A stretch of 6,871 nt of DNA, taken from positions 1 to 6,871 of the forward strand of contig NZ_CALHGC010000391.1 in assembly GCF_938029485.1 (NCBI RefSeq), written 5' to 3'. Position numbers and translations under genes: made by a program. Shown piece after piece: positions 1 to 6,251 of this stretch. Position 1 is the stretch's first letter, and the number at the start of each line of letters is the position of its first letter. The stretch is from an uncultured Treponema sp. (GTDB lineage: Bacteria > Spirochaetota > Spirochaetia > Treponematales > Treponemataceae). Below the pieces are notes generated by a model, which saw only the letters and a program-made list of their open reading frames with translations, did not search any database and was not told the origin of the DNA.

Positions 1-55
1 ATAATTCATAATTCATAATTCATAATTCATAATTCATAATTCATAATTCATAATT
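1..55. repeat. Heptanucleotide tandem repeat (ATAATTC)n
   Basis: Seven perfect head-to-tail copies of ATAATTC fill positions 1-49, with a partial eighth copy at 50-55. The array begins at the window edge, so its full length is unknown. Because the unit is 7 bp, the reading frame shifts with each copy, and TAA (plus strand) and TGA (minus strand) stops recur in every frame within 21 bp, so it cannot code. It lies directly downstream of glgP and overlaps its last codon. No copy number outside the window can be given. A microsatellite that varies in length between strains is plausible, but that is an inference. Confidence 0.95.
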
Positions 56-62
56 ATGAATT
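45..62. repeat. 18-bp perfect palindrome at repeat/glgP junction
   Basis: AATTCATAATTATGAATT reads identically on both strands. It arises because the unit at 56-62 (ATGAATT) is inverted relative to the array at 1-55. It contains the glgP stop codon (54-56). It has almost no G or C and no following T-run, so it is not a convincing terminator. Confidence 0.9.
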
Positions 63-2507
63 GACCCCCACTTTTTCCAGCTTCCAGATATCCCGCACAT
101 AGTCTTCGATGGTACGGTCTGAACTGAACTTACCCGATCGGGCGATGTTCAGAAGACACATTTTAGCCCATTTCATCGGGTCGCGGTAACATTCGACAAT
201 CCGCTCCTGCGCCGCCGCATAAGCGTCGAAGTCCGCCAGCACGTAATAGACGTCCGGCCGCTGCCCCTCCACGCCGTACACCAGCGAATCGTACAATTCT
301 CTAAAGCTGTTGTCAAAGGGCGGCGTATATGTCCCGTCGATAAGCTGGGTCAGCGCTCTCGCCAATGCAGGATTGCGGTTAAGGTATTCTTGCGGATTAT
401 AGCTGTGCTCATGCTCAATCTTTTGGATCTCGTCTGCGGTGATACCGAAAATAACGGCGTTTTCAGCGCCTACTTCTTCCACAATTTCGATATTTGCGCC
501 GTCCAACGTACCAAGCGTGACGGCTCCGTTCAGCATAAACTTCATGTTTCCGGTTCCCGACGCTTCCTTACCCGCGGTGGAAATCTGCTCGGAAATATCC
601 GAAGCGGGGAAAATCTTTTCGGCAGTCGAGACGCAATAGTTTGCCGCAAATACTACCTTTAATTTTCCCCGTACACGGTGATCGTTGTTGATGCGGTCGG
701 CAACGGTATTAATCAGTTTAATGATGAGCTTTGCCCGCCGATAGCCCGACGCTGCTTTTGCGCCGAAGATAAAGGTATGCGGAATAGGATCATACGTCGG
801 GTCTTCGATAATTCTGTTATAGAGCGTCATCACATGCAGGATGTTTAAGAGCTGGCGTTTGTATTCGTGGAGCCGTTTTATCTGCACGTCAAAAATCGAG
901 TTAGGATCGATCACGACGCCCTGCGTCCGCTTGAGGAATTCCGCAAGCCGCTCTTTATTGTGTTTTTTTATCGCGATTAATTCGTTTAACGCTTCCTGAT
1001 TATCAGCCAGTTTTTCAAGCTGCCGCAGCTGCGTCAGGTCTTTAATCCAGCCGTCGCCGATATGCTTCGTGATAAAGGTCGCAAGCGCGGGGTTTGCGGT
1101 TAAAAGCCAGCGGCGCTGTGTAACGCCGTTTGTCTTGTTGTTAAACTTCTGCGGATACAGATTATACCAATCGGCAAGCTCTTTGGTTTTAAGAATTTCG
1201 GTGTGCAGAGCCGCGACACCGTTGACCGAAAACGAACCGGCAATGGCGAGCCATGCCATACGGATTTTCCCTTCACCGATAATGGACATCTTGTTGTGTT
1301 TTTTCCAATCGTTCGGGTATTTTTCCCGCAGCTCCAGTAGGAAGCGGCGGTTTATCTCTTCTACAATTTGATACACGCGCGGCAGCAAGCCTTGGAATAT
1401 CTCGATCGGCCATTTTTCCAACGCTTCCGCTAAAATCGTATGGTTCGTATATGCAAATGTTTGGGTAACAATCGCCCATGCCGCATCCCAGCCGAGGTGG
1501 TGTTCATCCATCAAAAGGCGCATCAGTTCGGGGATTGCCACGACGGGGTGCGTATCGTTTAGCTGGATAACATTATAACGCGGGAAGTCGGAAAAATTTG
1601 TACCGTGTTTATGGATAAATGAACGCACTAAATCCTGTAAACTTGCAGAAGTGAAAAAATACTGCTGCTTTAAGCGGAGCGCTTTTCCCGACGGGCCGCT
1701 GTCGTTGGGGTATAATACGCGCGAAATATTTTCTGCGGAGTTCTGCTTTGCAACCGCAGCGGTGTATTCCATGTTGTTAAAGAGCTGGAGATCGAAGCCA
1801 TTGGGAGAGGAGGCTTCCCACAGGCGCAGGCGGTTGACGGTTTTGGTGCCGTACCCGATGATCGCCATATCATAGGGGGTTGCGATAACTTCCTCCGCAT
1901 TTTCCAATCGATAGAGTAGGGTACCGTCTTCTTGCTGCGTGCATATCGGGGTACCTCCGAAGCGCACCGTTACCGCTAAATCGTCGCGGCGTACTTCCCA
2001 CGGATCACGGTAACGCCGCCAGTTGTCGGGGTATTCCACCTGATAGCCGTTTTCAATCCGCTGTTCAAACATACCGTACTGGTAGCGGATACCGTAGCCG
2101 TGTCCGGGGTAGTCGAGCGTCGCAAGCGAATCCAAAAAACAGGCAGCGAGCCTACCGAGACCGCCGTTTCCAAGCCCTGCATCGGGTTCTTCATCCTCGA
2201 TGTCCCGATACGAGGCGGAAAGCTCCGTTAAAAGTTCTTCCATCACGGCGCGCATACCGATGTTGTTCAGGTTATTCGAAAGCGCTCGCCCCATCAAAAA
2301 TTCGGCGGAGAAATAATACATCTGCCGTACATCGGGCTTTTCTTGCGCGGTTCGGGTTGCAGATATGTTTGACTGAATGTTATCCATGATACTGCTTGCC
2401 GCGGCATCATAGAGTTCACGTATTGTTGCCTCGGATATGTCCTTGCTGAAATTCCGTTTCAGCTTGCCTAAAATGCTTGCCCGTAAGGTTTCTTTTAATT
2501 GAGACAT
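54..2507 (-). CDS. glgP: Glycogen/starch/alpha-glucan phosphorylase (GT35)
   Basis: This gene encodes a cytoplasmic PLP-dependent alpha-1,4-glucan phosphorylase that releases glucose-1-phosphate from the non-reducing ends of glycogen. The 817-residue length is normal for bacterial members. Visible family signatures are the N-terminal block DAGLGNGGLGRLAACFLDSL (109-128), the block HVMTLYNRI (558-566), and the PLP-site motif EASGTGNMKFMLNG (648-661), in which Lys656 is the expected Schiff-base lysine. There is no N-terminal phospho-serine regulatory segment like that of the muscle enzyme. The ATG at 2505-2507 is supported by GAGGT (2513-2517) five nt upstream. The start follows the glgX stop by 11 nt, so the two are almost certainly co-transcribed and probably translationally coupled. 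The last codons (Asn-Ser-stop) lie in the repeat-derived palindrome at 45-62. No terminator is visible before the window edge. Confidence 0.98.
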   Translation of the reverse strand: MSQLKETLRASILGKLKRNFSKDISEATIRELYDAAASSIMDNIQSNISATRTAQEKPDVRQMYYFSAEFLMGRALSNNLNNIGMRAVMEELLTELSASYRDIEDEEPDAGLGNGGLGRLAACFLDSLATLDYPGHGYGIRYQYGMFEQRIENGYQVEYPDNWRRYRDPWEVRRDDLAVTVRFGGTPICTQQEDGTLLYRLENAEEVIATPYDMAIIGYGTKTVNRLRLWEASSPNGFDLQLFNNMEYTAAVAKQNSAENISRVLYPNDSGPSGKALRLKQQYFFTSASLQDLVRSFIHKHGTNFSDFPRYNVIQLNDTHPVVAIPELMRLLMDEHHLGWDAAWAIVTQTFAYTNHTILAEALEKWPIEIFQGLLPRVYQIVEEINRRFLLELREKYPNDWKKHNKMSIIGEGKIRMAWLAIAGSFSVNGVAALHTEILKTKELADWYNLYPQKFNNKTNGVTQRRWLLTANPALATFITKHIGDGWIKDLTQLRQLEKLADNQEALNELIAIKKHNKERLAEFLKRTQGVVIDPNSIFDVQIKRLHEYKRQLLNILHVMTLYNRIIEDPTYDPIPHTFIFGAKAASGYRRAKLIIKLINTVADRINNDHRVRGKLKVVFAANYCVSTAEKIFPASDISEQISTAGKEASGTGNMKFMLNGAVTLGTLDGANIEIVEEVGAENAVIFGITADEIQKIEHEHSYNPQEYLNRNPALARALTQLIDGTYTPPFDNSFRELYDSLVYGVEGQRPDVYYVLADFDAYAAAQERIVECYRDPMKWAKMCLLNIARSGKFSSDRTIEDYVRDIWKLEKVGVNS

Positions 2508-2512
2508 AATCT

Positions 2513-2517
2513 ACCTC
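2513..2517 (-). promoter_or_regulatory. Ribosome binding site of glgP
   Basis: On the minus strand the sequence is GAGGT, five nt before the glgP ATG. It sits just past the glgX stop codon TAG (2521-2519), within the 11-nt gap. This arrangement suits reinitiation by ribosomes finishing glgX. Confidence 0.75.
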
Positions 2518-2518
2518 G

Positions 2519-4663
2519 CTATTTTAGAATTAACACGACGGCTGTCGCGGCTAATACAACATATTTTTGCTGATTCTCCAAAAGCGGCGCCTGTTCGGGA
2601 TCGGTAAAATCTTCTCCTGCCGGATAGGATGTATCGATTAGCCGATACCAATGCTTTCCTTGCGGAGGAGAACAGAGTGTCGCAGTTACATCCAAACTTC
2701 CGCCGTTCAATATGATGTAAAAGCTGTTATCATCGCGTTCGGCTCTTGTTTCCGCCGTGGAACCGTCAAGAAAATATGCTAAAAAAGACGAAGGCTGGTT
2801 CCAATCGGGAGCGCTGCCTTGCGCGTTGTACCAGCTGATATCCGGTTTTCGCCGGTCGCCCGATTGTGTTCCCGTTAAAAATTCCGATCGCAAAAATACC
2901 GGATGCTGTTTACGCAGGCGGATTAGTTTTTTTACAAATGCCAATATATCGGCATTGCTCCGGGTGAGCGACCAGTCGAACCAGCTTATCTCGTTATCTT
3001 GGCAGTAGGGATTGTTATTCCCACGCTGAGTCCTCAATACCTCATCTCCGGCGGTCAGCATCGGAGTTCCCAACGATAAAATGAGCGTTAAGAGTATATT
3101 CTTTGCTTTTTGCTTCCGTACAGTTTCGATATGACTATTCTCGGTTTTTCCTTCAAAGCCGTTGTTATAGCTGCAATTGGAATCGCTGCCGTCCCGATTA
3201 TCTTCGCCGTTCTCTTCGTTGTGTTTTCTATCATAGCTTAATAGGTCGTAGAGGGTAAAGCCGTCATGACTGGTAACAAAATTGATGGAATGAAAGGGTT
3301 TGCGTCCGTTGCGGAGGTACAAGTCGGCGGAACCGGTTACACGCGTGGCAAGTTCCTTTGCATGGGATAAATCTCCGCGCCAAAAGAGCCGCACATCGTC
3401 GCGGAAACGGTCATTCCATTCAGCCCACCTGCCGCCGGAAAAATTCCCTACCTGATACGCGCCGCCCGCATCCCATGCCTCTGCGATGATCTTTGTTTTT
3501 CTCAATATGGGATCTTCGGCAATGTGTTCAAGGGTCGGCGGATTATCCATGAGGTTTCCTTTTTGATCTCTGCCCAAGATAGAGCCGAGGTCAAACCGGA
3601 AACCGTCGACGTGCATTTCAATGACCCAGTATCGCAGGCAGTCTAAGATAAAGGTCTGCACAATCGGGTGATTACAGTTTACGGTGTTGCCGCAGCCTGA
3701 GTAGTTCCGGTAATAGCGGGCGTTATCTTCCAGTATATAATAGATGGTATTGTCCAAGCCTCGGAACGAAAGGGTCGGGCCGAACTCGCTTCCTTCCGCC
3801 GTATGATTAAATACGATGTCCAGAATTACTTCGATGCCGTTTTTATGCAGCTCGCGCACCATCCGTTTAAACTCGAATACCGCCCCAATACCTTCACGGT
3901 CGGAAGCGTAAGACGATTTAGGCGCAAAAAAAGCGATGGTACTATATCCCCAGTAGTTTTTTAACACCGATCCTGTCCGCGGATTTATTCTGGTCAATTC
4001 ATGCTCGTTAAATTCCTGAATAGGCAATAGCTCAAGGCTGGTGATGCCCAGTTCTTTTAAATATGGAATGGTATCGATAATCCCCTGATAGGTTCCCTTA
4101 TGCTGCTGCGGTGCATTGGTATGGCACGAAAGCCCTTTTATATGCGCTTCGTAGATGATACAGTCTTTTAGCGGATAATTGAGCGGGTGATCGCCCTGCC
4201 AGTCAAAATCATCTTGAGCTACCGCGATGCATTTGGGAAAATGAGCAGCTGACTGTTCGGTTAAGAAAGCCAAGTCGCCGTCTATATGAGGGGGCGGCGT
4301 TTGCGTGGAAAAATTTCCGTTAAAGGATTCCGTGTTGGCAAGTCCCCGCGAGTATGGATCAAGCAGATAATTGCCGGCATTAAAACGCATTCCCTCGTAA
4401 GGAGCAAAGGGGCCGTCGACGCGGTAAAGATACAGGGCGTTTTTCGGTAAGCCTTTGACAAAGATATGCCAGATATCTCCTGTTTTATTCGTATTGGGGT
4501 CAAAAGTGTATGAACAACAAGGCGCGGAATCTTCGGCTTTTTCAAAGATATCCAACGTAACCGAAAAGGCATTACGGGAAAAAATACTGAAATTCACACC
4601 GTCGCTATAGACGGCAGCACCGGCAGGAAGCGGACTACCCGGCAAAAATGATAGGTTTTCCAT
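2519..4663 (-). CDS. glgX: Glycogen debranching enzyme GlgX (GH13 isoamylase type)
   Basis: This gene encodes a cytoplasmic alpha-1,6-glucosidase/isoamylase-type enzyme that removes branches from phosphorylase-trimmed glycogen. With the start at 4663 it has 714 residues. The N-terminus (about 8-95) is a CBM48/isoamylase N domain (PGSPLPAGAAVYSDGVNFS). The GH13 barrel follows with region I DIVFNH (282-287), region II GFRFDLG (354-360; Asp358 nucleophile), region III IIAEAWD (392-398; Glu395 acid/base) and region IV FVTSHDG (462-468; Asp467). YEAHIKG (171-177) is typical of GlgX/TreX. A beta-sandwich-like tail ends the protein. A longer frame opens with GTG at 4810, but its extra 49 codons lie in the hairpin element and promoter DNA, and family homology begins just after the ATG at 4661-4663. 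That ATG has no clear Shine-Dalgarno sequence. The gene is first in an operon with glgP. Confidence 0.96.
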   Translation of the reverse strand: MENLSFLPGSPLPAGAAVYSDGVNFSIFSRNAFSVTLDIFEKAEDSAPCCSYTFDPNTNKTGDIWHIFVKGLPKNALYLYRVDGPFAPYEGMRFNAGNYLLDPYSRGLANTESFNGNFSTQTPPPHIDGDLAFLTEQSAAHFPKCIAVAQDDFDWQGDHPLNYPLKDCIIYEAHIKGLSCHTNAPQQHKGTYQGIIDTIPYLKELGITSLELLPIQEFNEHELTRINPRTGSVLKNYWGYSTIAFFAPKSSYASDREGIGAVFEFKRMVRELHKNGIEVILDIVFNHTAEGSEFGPTLSFRGLDNTIYYILEDNARYYRNYSGCGNTVNCNHPIVQTFILDCLRYWVIEMHVDGFRFDLGSILGRDQKGNLMDNPPTLEHIAEDPILRKTKIIAEAWDAGGAYQVGNFSGGRWAEWNDRFRDDVRLFWRGDLSHAKELATRVTGSADLYLRNGRKPFHSINFVTSHDGFTLYDLLSYDRKHNEENGEDNRDGSDSNCSYNNGFEGKTENSHIETVRKQKAKNILLTLILSLGTPMLTAGDEVLRTQRGNNNPYCQDNEISWFDWSLTRSNADILAFVKKLIRLRKQHPVFLRSEFLTGTQSGDRRKPDISWYNAQGSAPDWNQPSSFLAYFLDGSTAETRAERDDNSFYIILNGGSLDVTATLCSPPQGKHWYRLIDTSYPAGEDFTDPEQAPLLENQQKYVVLAATAVVLILK

Positions 4664-4686
4664 GAATGAAACGAAATGTAGCACGA

Positions 4687-4714
4687 AAAATAAAATTATG
4701 CTATACTCACTCAA
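4687..4714 (-). promoter_or_regulatory. Candidate glgX-glgP promoter
   Basis: Read on the minus strand, TTGAGT (4709-4714) could be a -35 box and TATTTT (4687-4692) a -10 box, with 16 bp between them. CATAAT (4695-4700) is an alternative -10, but it lacks a well-placed -35. Either choice predicts a leader of about 15-25 nt, consistent with the missing Shine-Dalgarno. This is a weak call made by eye. The outer arm of the inverted repeat lies immediately upstream (from 4720). Confidence 0.22.
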
Positions 4715-4719
4715 AGTTA

Positions 4720-4858
4720 GGATAAACACATCAGCTTTTTTATAGTACCCCGAAAAATAAAGAGGCTGTTCAACCAGAATTGAACCTCTTCGCGGTTCAA
4801 ATGGTCTCACAGCCTCTTTATTTTTCGATATTTGATTAATAACCTGATGTGTTTATCC
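4720..4858. repeat. Concentric double inverted repeat, MITE-like or bidirectional regulatory element
   Basis: Two pairs of perfect inverted repeats share the same centre (4789). The outer arms are GGATAAACACATCAG (4720-4734) and its complement (4844-4858), 15 bp each. The inner arms are CGAAAAATAAAGAGGCTGT (4751-4769) and its complement (4809-4827), 19 bp each. The arms are separated by exactly 16 nt on both sides, and these spacers pair only patchily. The 39-nt inner loop holds a further hairpin (4780-4800). Total length is 139 bp. No target-site duplication is visible (TTA before, GTC after). The inner pair resembles a bidirectional intrinsic terminator, since an A-tract precedes and a T-tract follows the GC stem, but it lies between divergent genes where nothing needs terminating. 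A non-autonomous transposon (MITE) or a paired-operator element are the main alternatives. Confidence 0.8.
4780..4800. repeat. Small hairpin inside the inverted-repeat loop
   Basis: TTGAACC (4780-4786) and GGTTCAA (4794-4800) form a 7-bp perfect stem with a 7-nt loop (TCTTCGC). A second GTTCAA at 4768-4773 can instead pair with TTGAAC (4780-4785), so two mutually exclusive folds exist. Confidence 0.6.
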
Positions 4859-4872
4859 GTCTTTCCTAAAAA

Positions 4873-4906
4873 TTTGTGCGAAAGTTTAGATAAAATTTCG
4901 CACAAA
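4873..4906. promoter_or_regulatory. 11-bp perfect palindrome upstream of the RsbW-like gene
   Basis: TTTGTGCGAAA (4873-4883) and TTTCGCACAAA (4896-4906) are perfect complements separated by 12 nt. The spacer contains an AT-rich stretch (TAGATAAAAT, 4887-4896) that could serve as a -10 region, although no -35 is evident at the right distance. The right arm ends directly against the Shine-Dalgarno AGGA (4907-4910). It could be a repressor operator overlapping the promoter, or an mRNA hairpin controlling ribosome access. The sequence does not decide between these. Confidence 0.65.
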
Positions 4907-4910
4907 AGGA
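4904..4910 (+). promoter_or_regulatory. Ribosome binding site of the RsbW-like gene
   Basis: AAAAGGA ends six nt before the ATG at 4917. Its first three bases are the end of the right arm of the palindrome at 4873-4906, so folding of that palindrome in mRNA would place the site at the foot of a stem. Confidence 0.7.
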
Positions 4911-4916
4911 TAAGTT

Positions 4917-6215
4917 ATGAAGAAGATACCGATTGTCAGTACCGTTGTAACTACTGTAGATGCGTTGCAACAGGCATGTAAGCAGTCTAATTTCAGTATT
5001 ATATCGCAACAGTTACATGATTATACCGAAGCGCTTGCAGCTTTCCGATACGAGATGCCGGAGATTAAAATTATCGATTTCGGCGACCCTGCGATTCATG
5101 CGGAAAAATGTCTTAAAATCGTAAAGGATGATCCGTGGCTCCTATTCGGCGGTGTCATTGCAATTACCGATTCGCAAGAACAAAAAGCGACACTGACACA
5201 ACGGAAAGAACCTAACTTTTTATTCGTTTTAACGCGCCAAGAATTTGAACAGTATGTTGTGCAAATTATTAAAATCTTAAACTCCCATGAACATTTTCTC
5301 GTCAATCGCGGTATGAACCATCCTGCAAATGAGCTTGAACACGGCAGTTTTACCAGTGAAACCGATCCGTTTGAAATTATGTTATACGCAAATCTTATCT
5401 CTACTTATCTTTATAATACCGACCGTATTAACGAAGCCGAACGGAGCGCATTTCAGGGTGCGATGATGGAGCTGCTGCTGAACGCCGTAGAGCACGGTAA
5501 TTGCGATATAAGTTATAATGAAAAAACGGAGTGGCTTAAACAGGGGAAGGATGTCCTTGAGCTGATTAAAATAAAAAAGATGGATCCTTCCGTCGGAACG
5601 AAAAAGGTACTCATCACATACAATATTTCTCCCGAACGCACGCGAATTACCATCAAAGACGACGGCCCGGGATTTGACTGGCGTTCTGCGCTTGATGCTT
5701 CCTTTGAAGCAGGCTTACACGGAATGGGCATTAAAATGAGCCAAAGTTTCGTGAAAGAACTGTATTATAATGATGCCGGAAACGAGGTTTCATTCGAAGT
5801 GCCGAATCAGAAAGACAGTACCAATCTAACACCGGTAATTTTGCGGGAACAGGAGACCTTTCATTTTGACCACTTGCAGGTGGTATGCCGTCAAAACGAG
5901 GAATCGAATGACCTTTTTTATATCCGATCCGGCCGCTATGCGGTTTACGTCGATAATACACTGTTAACGGTGCTGACGCCGGCGGACATTTTTATCGGGG
6001 AGATGGCTTTCCTTACAAACGATAGGCGGTCGGCAACCATTGTTGCGATCGGAAAAGGAACGTTGGTTAAAGTGCCTAAGATGGAATTTATAAAACTGAT
6101 CGAAGCCTACCCTCATTACGGTATCTTTTTGTCGTGCCTTCTCGCCGACCGCCTTGCGCGTCAATCACGCGAAAGCGCCTCACTTAAAACCGAACTGAAA
6201 TCCCTAAAAGATTGA
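4917..6215 (+). CDS. Receiver-like / RsbW-type ATPase / cNMP-binding signalling protein
   Basis: This is a soluble 432-residue protein with no signal peptide or membrane segment. Residues about 4-125 look like a degenerate response-regulator receiver: Asp54 in IKIIDFGDP falls where the phosphoacceptor would be, but the acidic pair after strand 1 is missing and the usual Lys is replaced (LTRQEF, 105-110). Residues about 150-298 are an HATPase_c_2 (anti-sigma-factor kinase, RsbW-like) domain with N box ELLLNAVEHGN (185-195), G1 DDGPGFD (248-254) and G2 GLHGMGI (266-272). There is no histidine-phosphoacceptor domain, so it is not a classical sensor kinase. Residues about 312-410 form a CRP-type cyclic-nucleotide-binding domain with the phosphate-binding cassette GEMAFLTNDRRSA (361-373; Glu362 and Arg371 retained). 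No helix-turn-helix follows, only a helical tail. It probably binds ATP and a cyclic nucleotide and acts on a protein partner. The partner is unknown. hprK follows after 36 nt. Confidence 0.92.
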   Translation: MKKIPIVSTVVTTVDALQQACKQSNFSIISQQLHDYTEALAAFRYEMPEIKIIDFGDPAIHAEKCLKIVKDDPWLLFGGVIAITDSQEQKATLTQRKEPNFLFVLTRQEFEQYVVQIIKILNSHEHFLVNRGMNHPANELEHGSFTSETDPFEIMLYANLISTYLYNTDRINEAERSAFQGAMMELLLNAVEHGNCDISYNEKTEWLKQGKDVLELIKIKKMDPSVGTKKVLITYNISPERTRITIKDDGPGFDWRSALDASFEAGLHGMGIKMSQSFVKELYYNDAGNEVSFEVPNQKDSTNLTPVILREQETFHFDHLQVVCRQNEESNDLFYIRSGRYAVYVDNTLLTVLTPADIFIGEMAFLTNDRRSATIVAIGKGTLVKVPKMEFIKLIEAYPHYGIFLSCLLADRLARQSRESASLKTELKSLKD

Positions 6216-6239
6216 ACTTAGGGCAATCGGCGCGGTTAT

Positions 6240-6244
6240 AAAGG
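6240..6244 (+). promoter_or_regulatory. Ribosome binding site of hprK
   Basis: AAAGG lies seven nt before the ATG at 6252. It falls in the 36-nt gap after the upstream stop codon (6213-6215), which contains no terminator, so hprK is likely read from the upstream transcript. Confidence 0.7.
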
Positions 6245-6251
6245 CTTATAT

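Noticed and set aside
1..62. CRISPR array
   Set aside because: The repeat is a contiguous 7-bp unit with no spacers.
45..62. Terminator for glgP
   Set aside because: The palindrome is almost entirely A/T, has no GC stem and is not followed by a T-run on the minus strand.
390..662. Plus-strand frames within glgP and other opposite-strand frames (for example 1069-1371, 2757-3008)
   Set aside because: All are antisense or out of frame to well-supported genes, with no ribosome site or recognisable protein family.
4664..4810. Signal peptide or membrane anchor on GlgX
   Set aside because: The hydrophobic stretch is translated from promoter and inverted-repeat DNA upstream of the credible ATG at 4663. 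There is no Shine-Dalgarno at the GTG, and family homology starts at the ATG.
4751..4827. Simple bidirectional intrinsic terminator
   Set aside because: The stem with flanking A and T tracts looks right, but the loop is 39 nt, the genes diverge from here so neither needs termination at this point, and a second concentric repeat pair surrounds it. It is kept only as an alternative.
4720..4858. Target-site duplication proving transposition
   Set aside because: The bases flanking the outer arms (TTA on the left, GTC on the right) do not match, so insertion cannot be shown from this sequence.
4715..4870. Integron attC recombination site
   Set aside because: Treponema integrons are known, and GTTAGGA (4716-4722) resembles an attC R'' box. 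However, no matching RYYYAAC box occurs at the other end, the arms are too perfect, and no integrase or cassette context is present.
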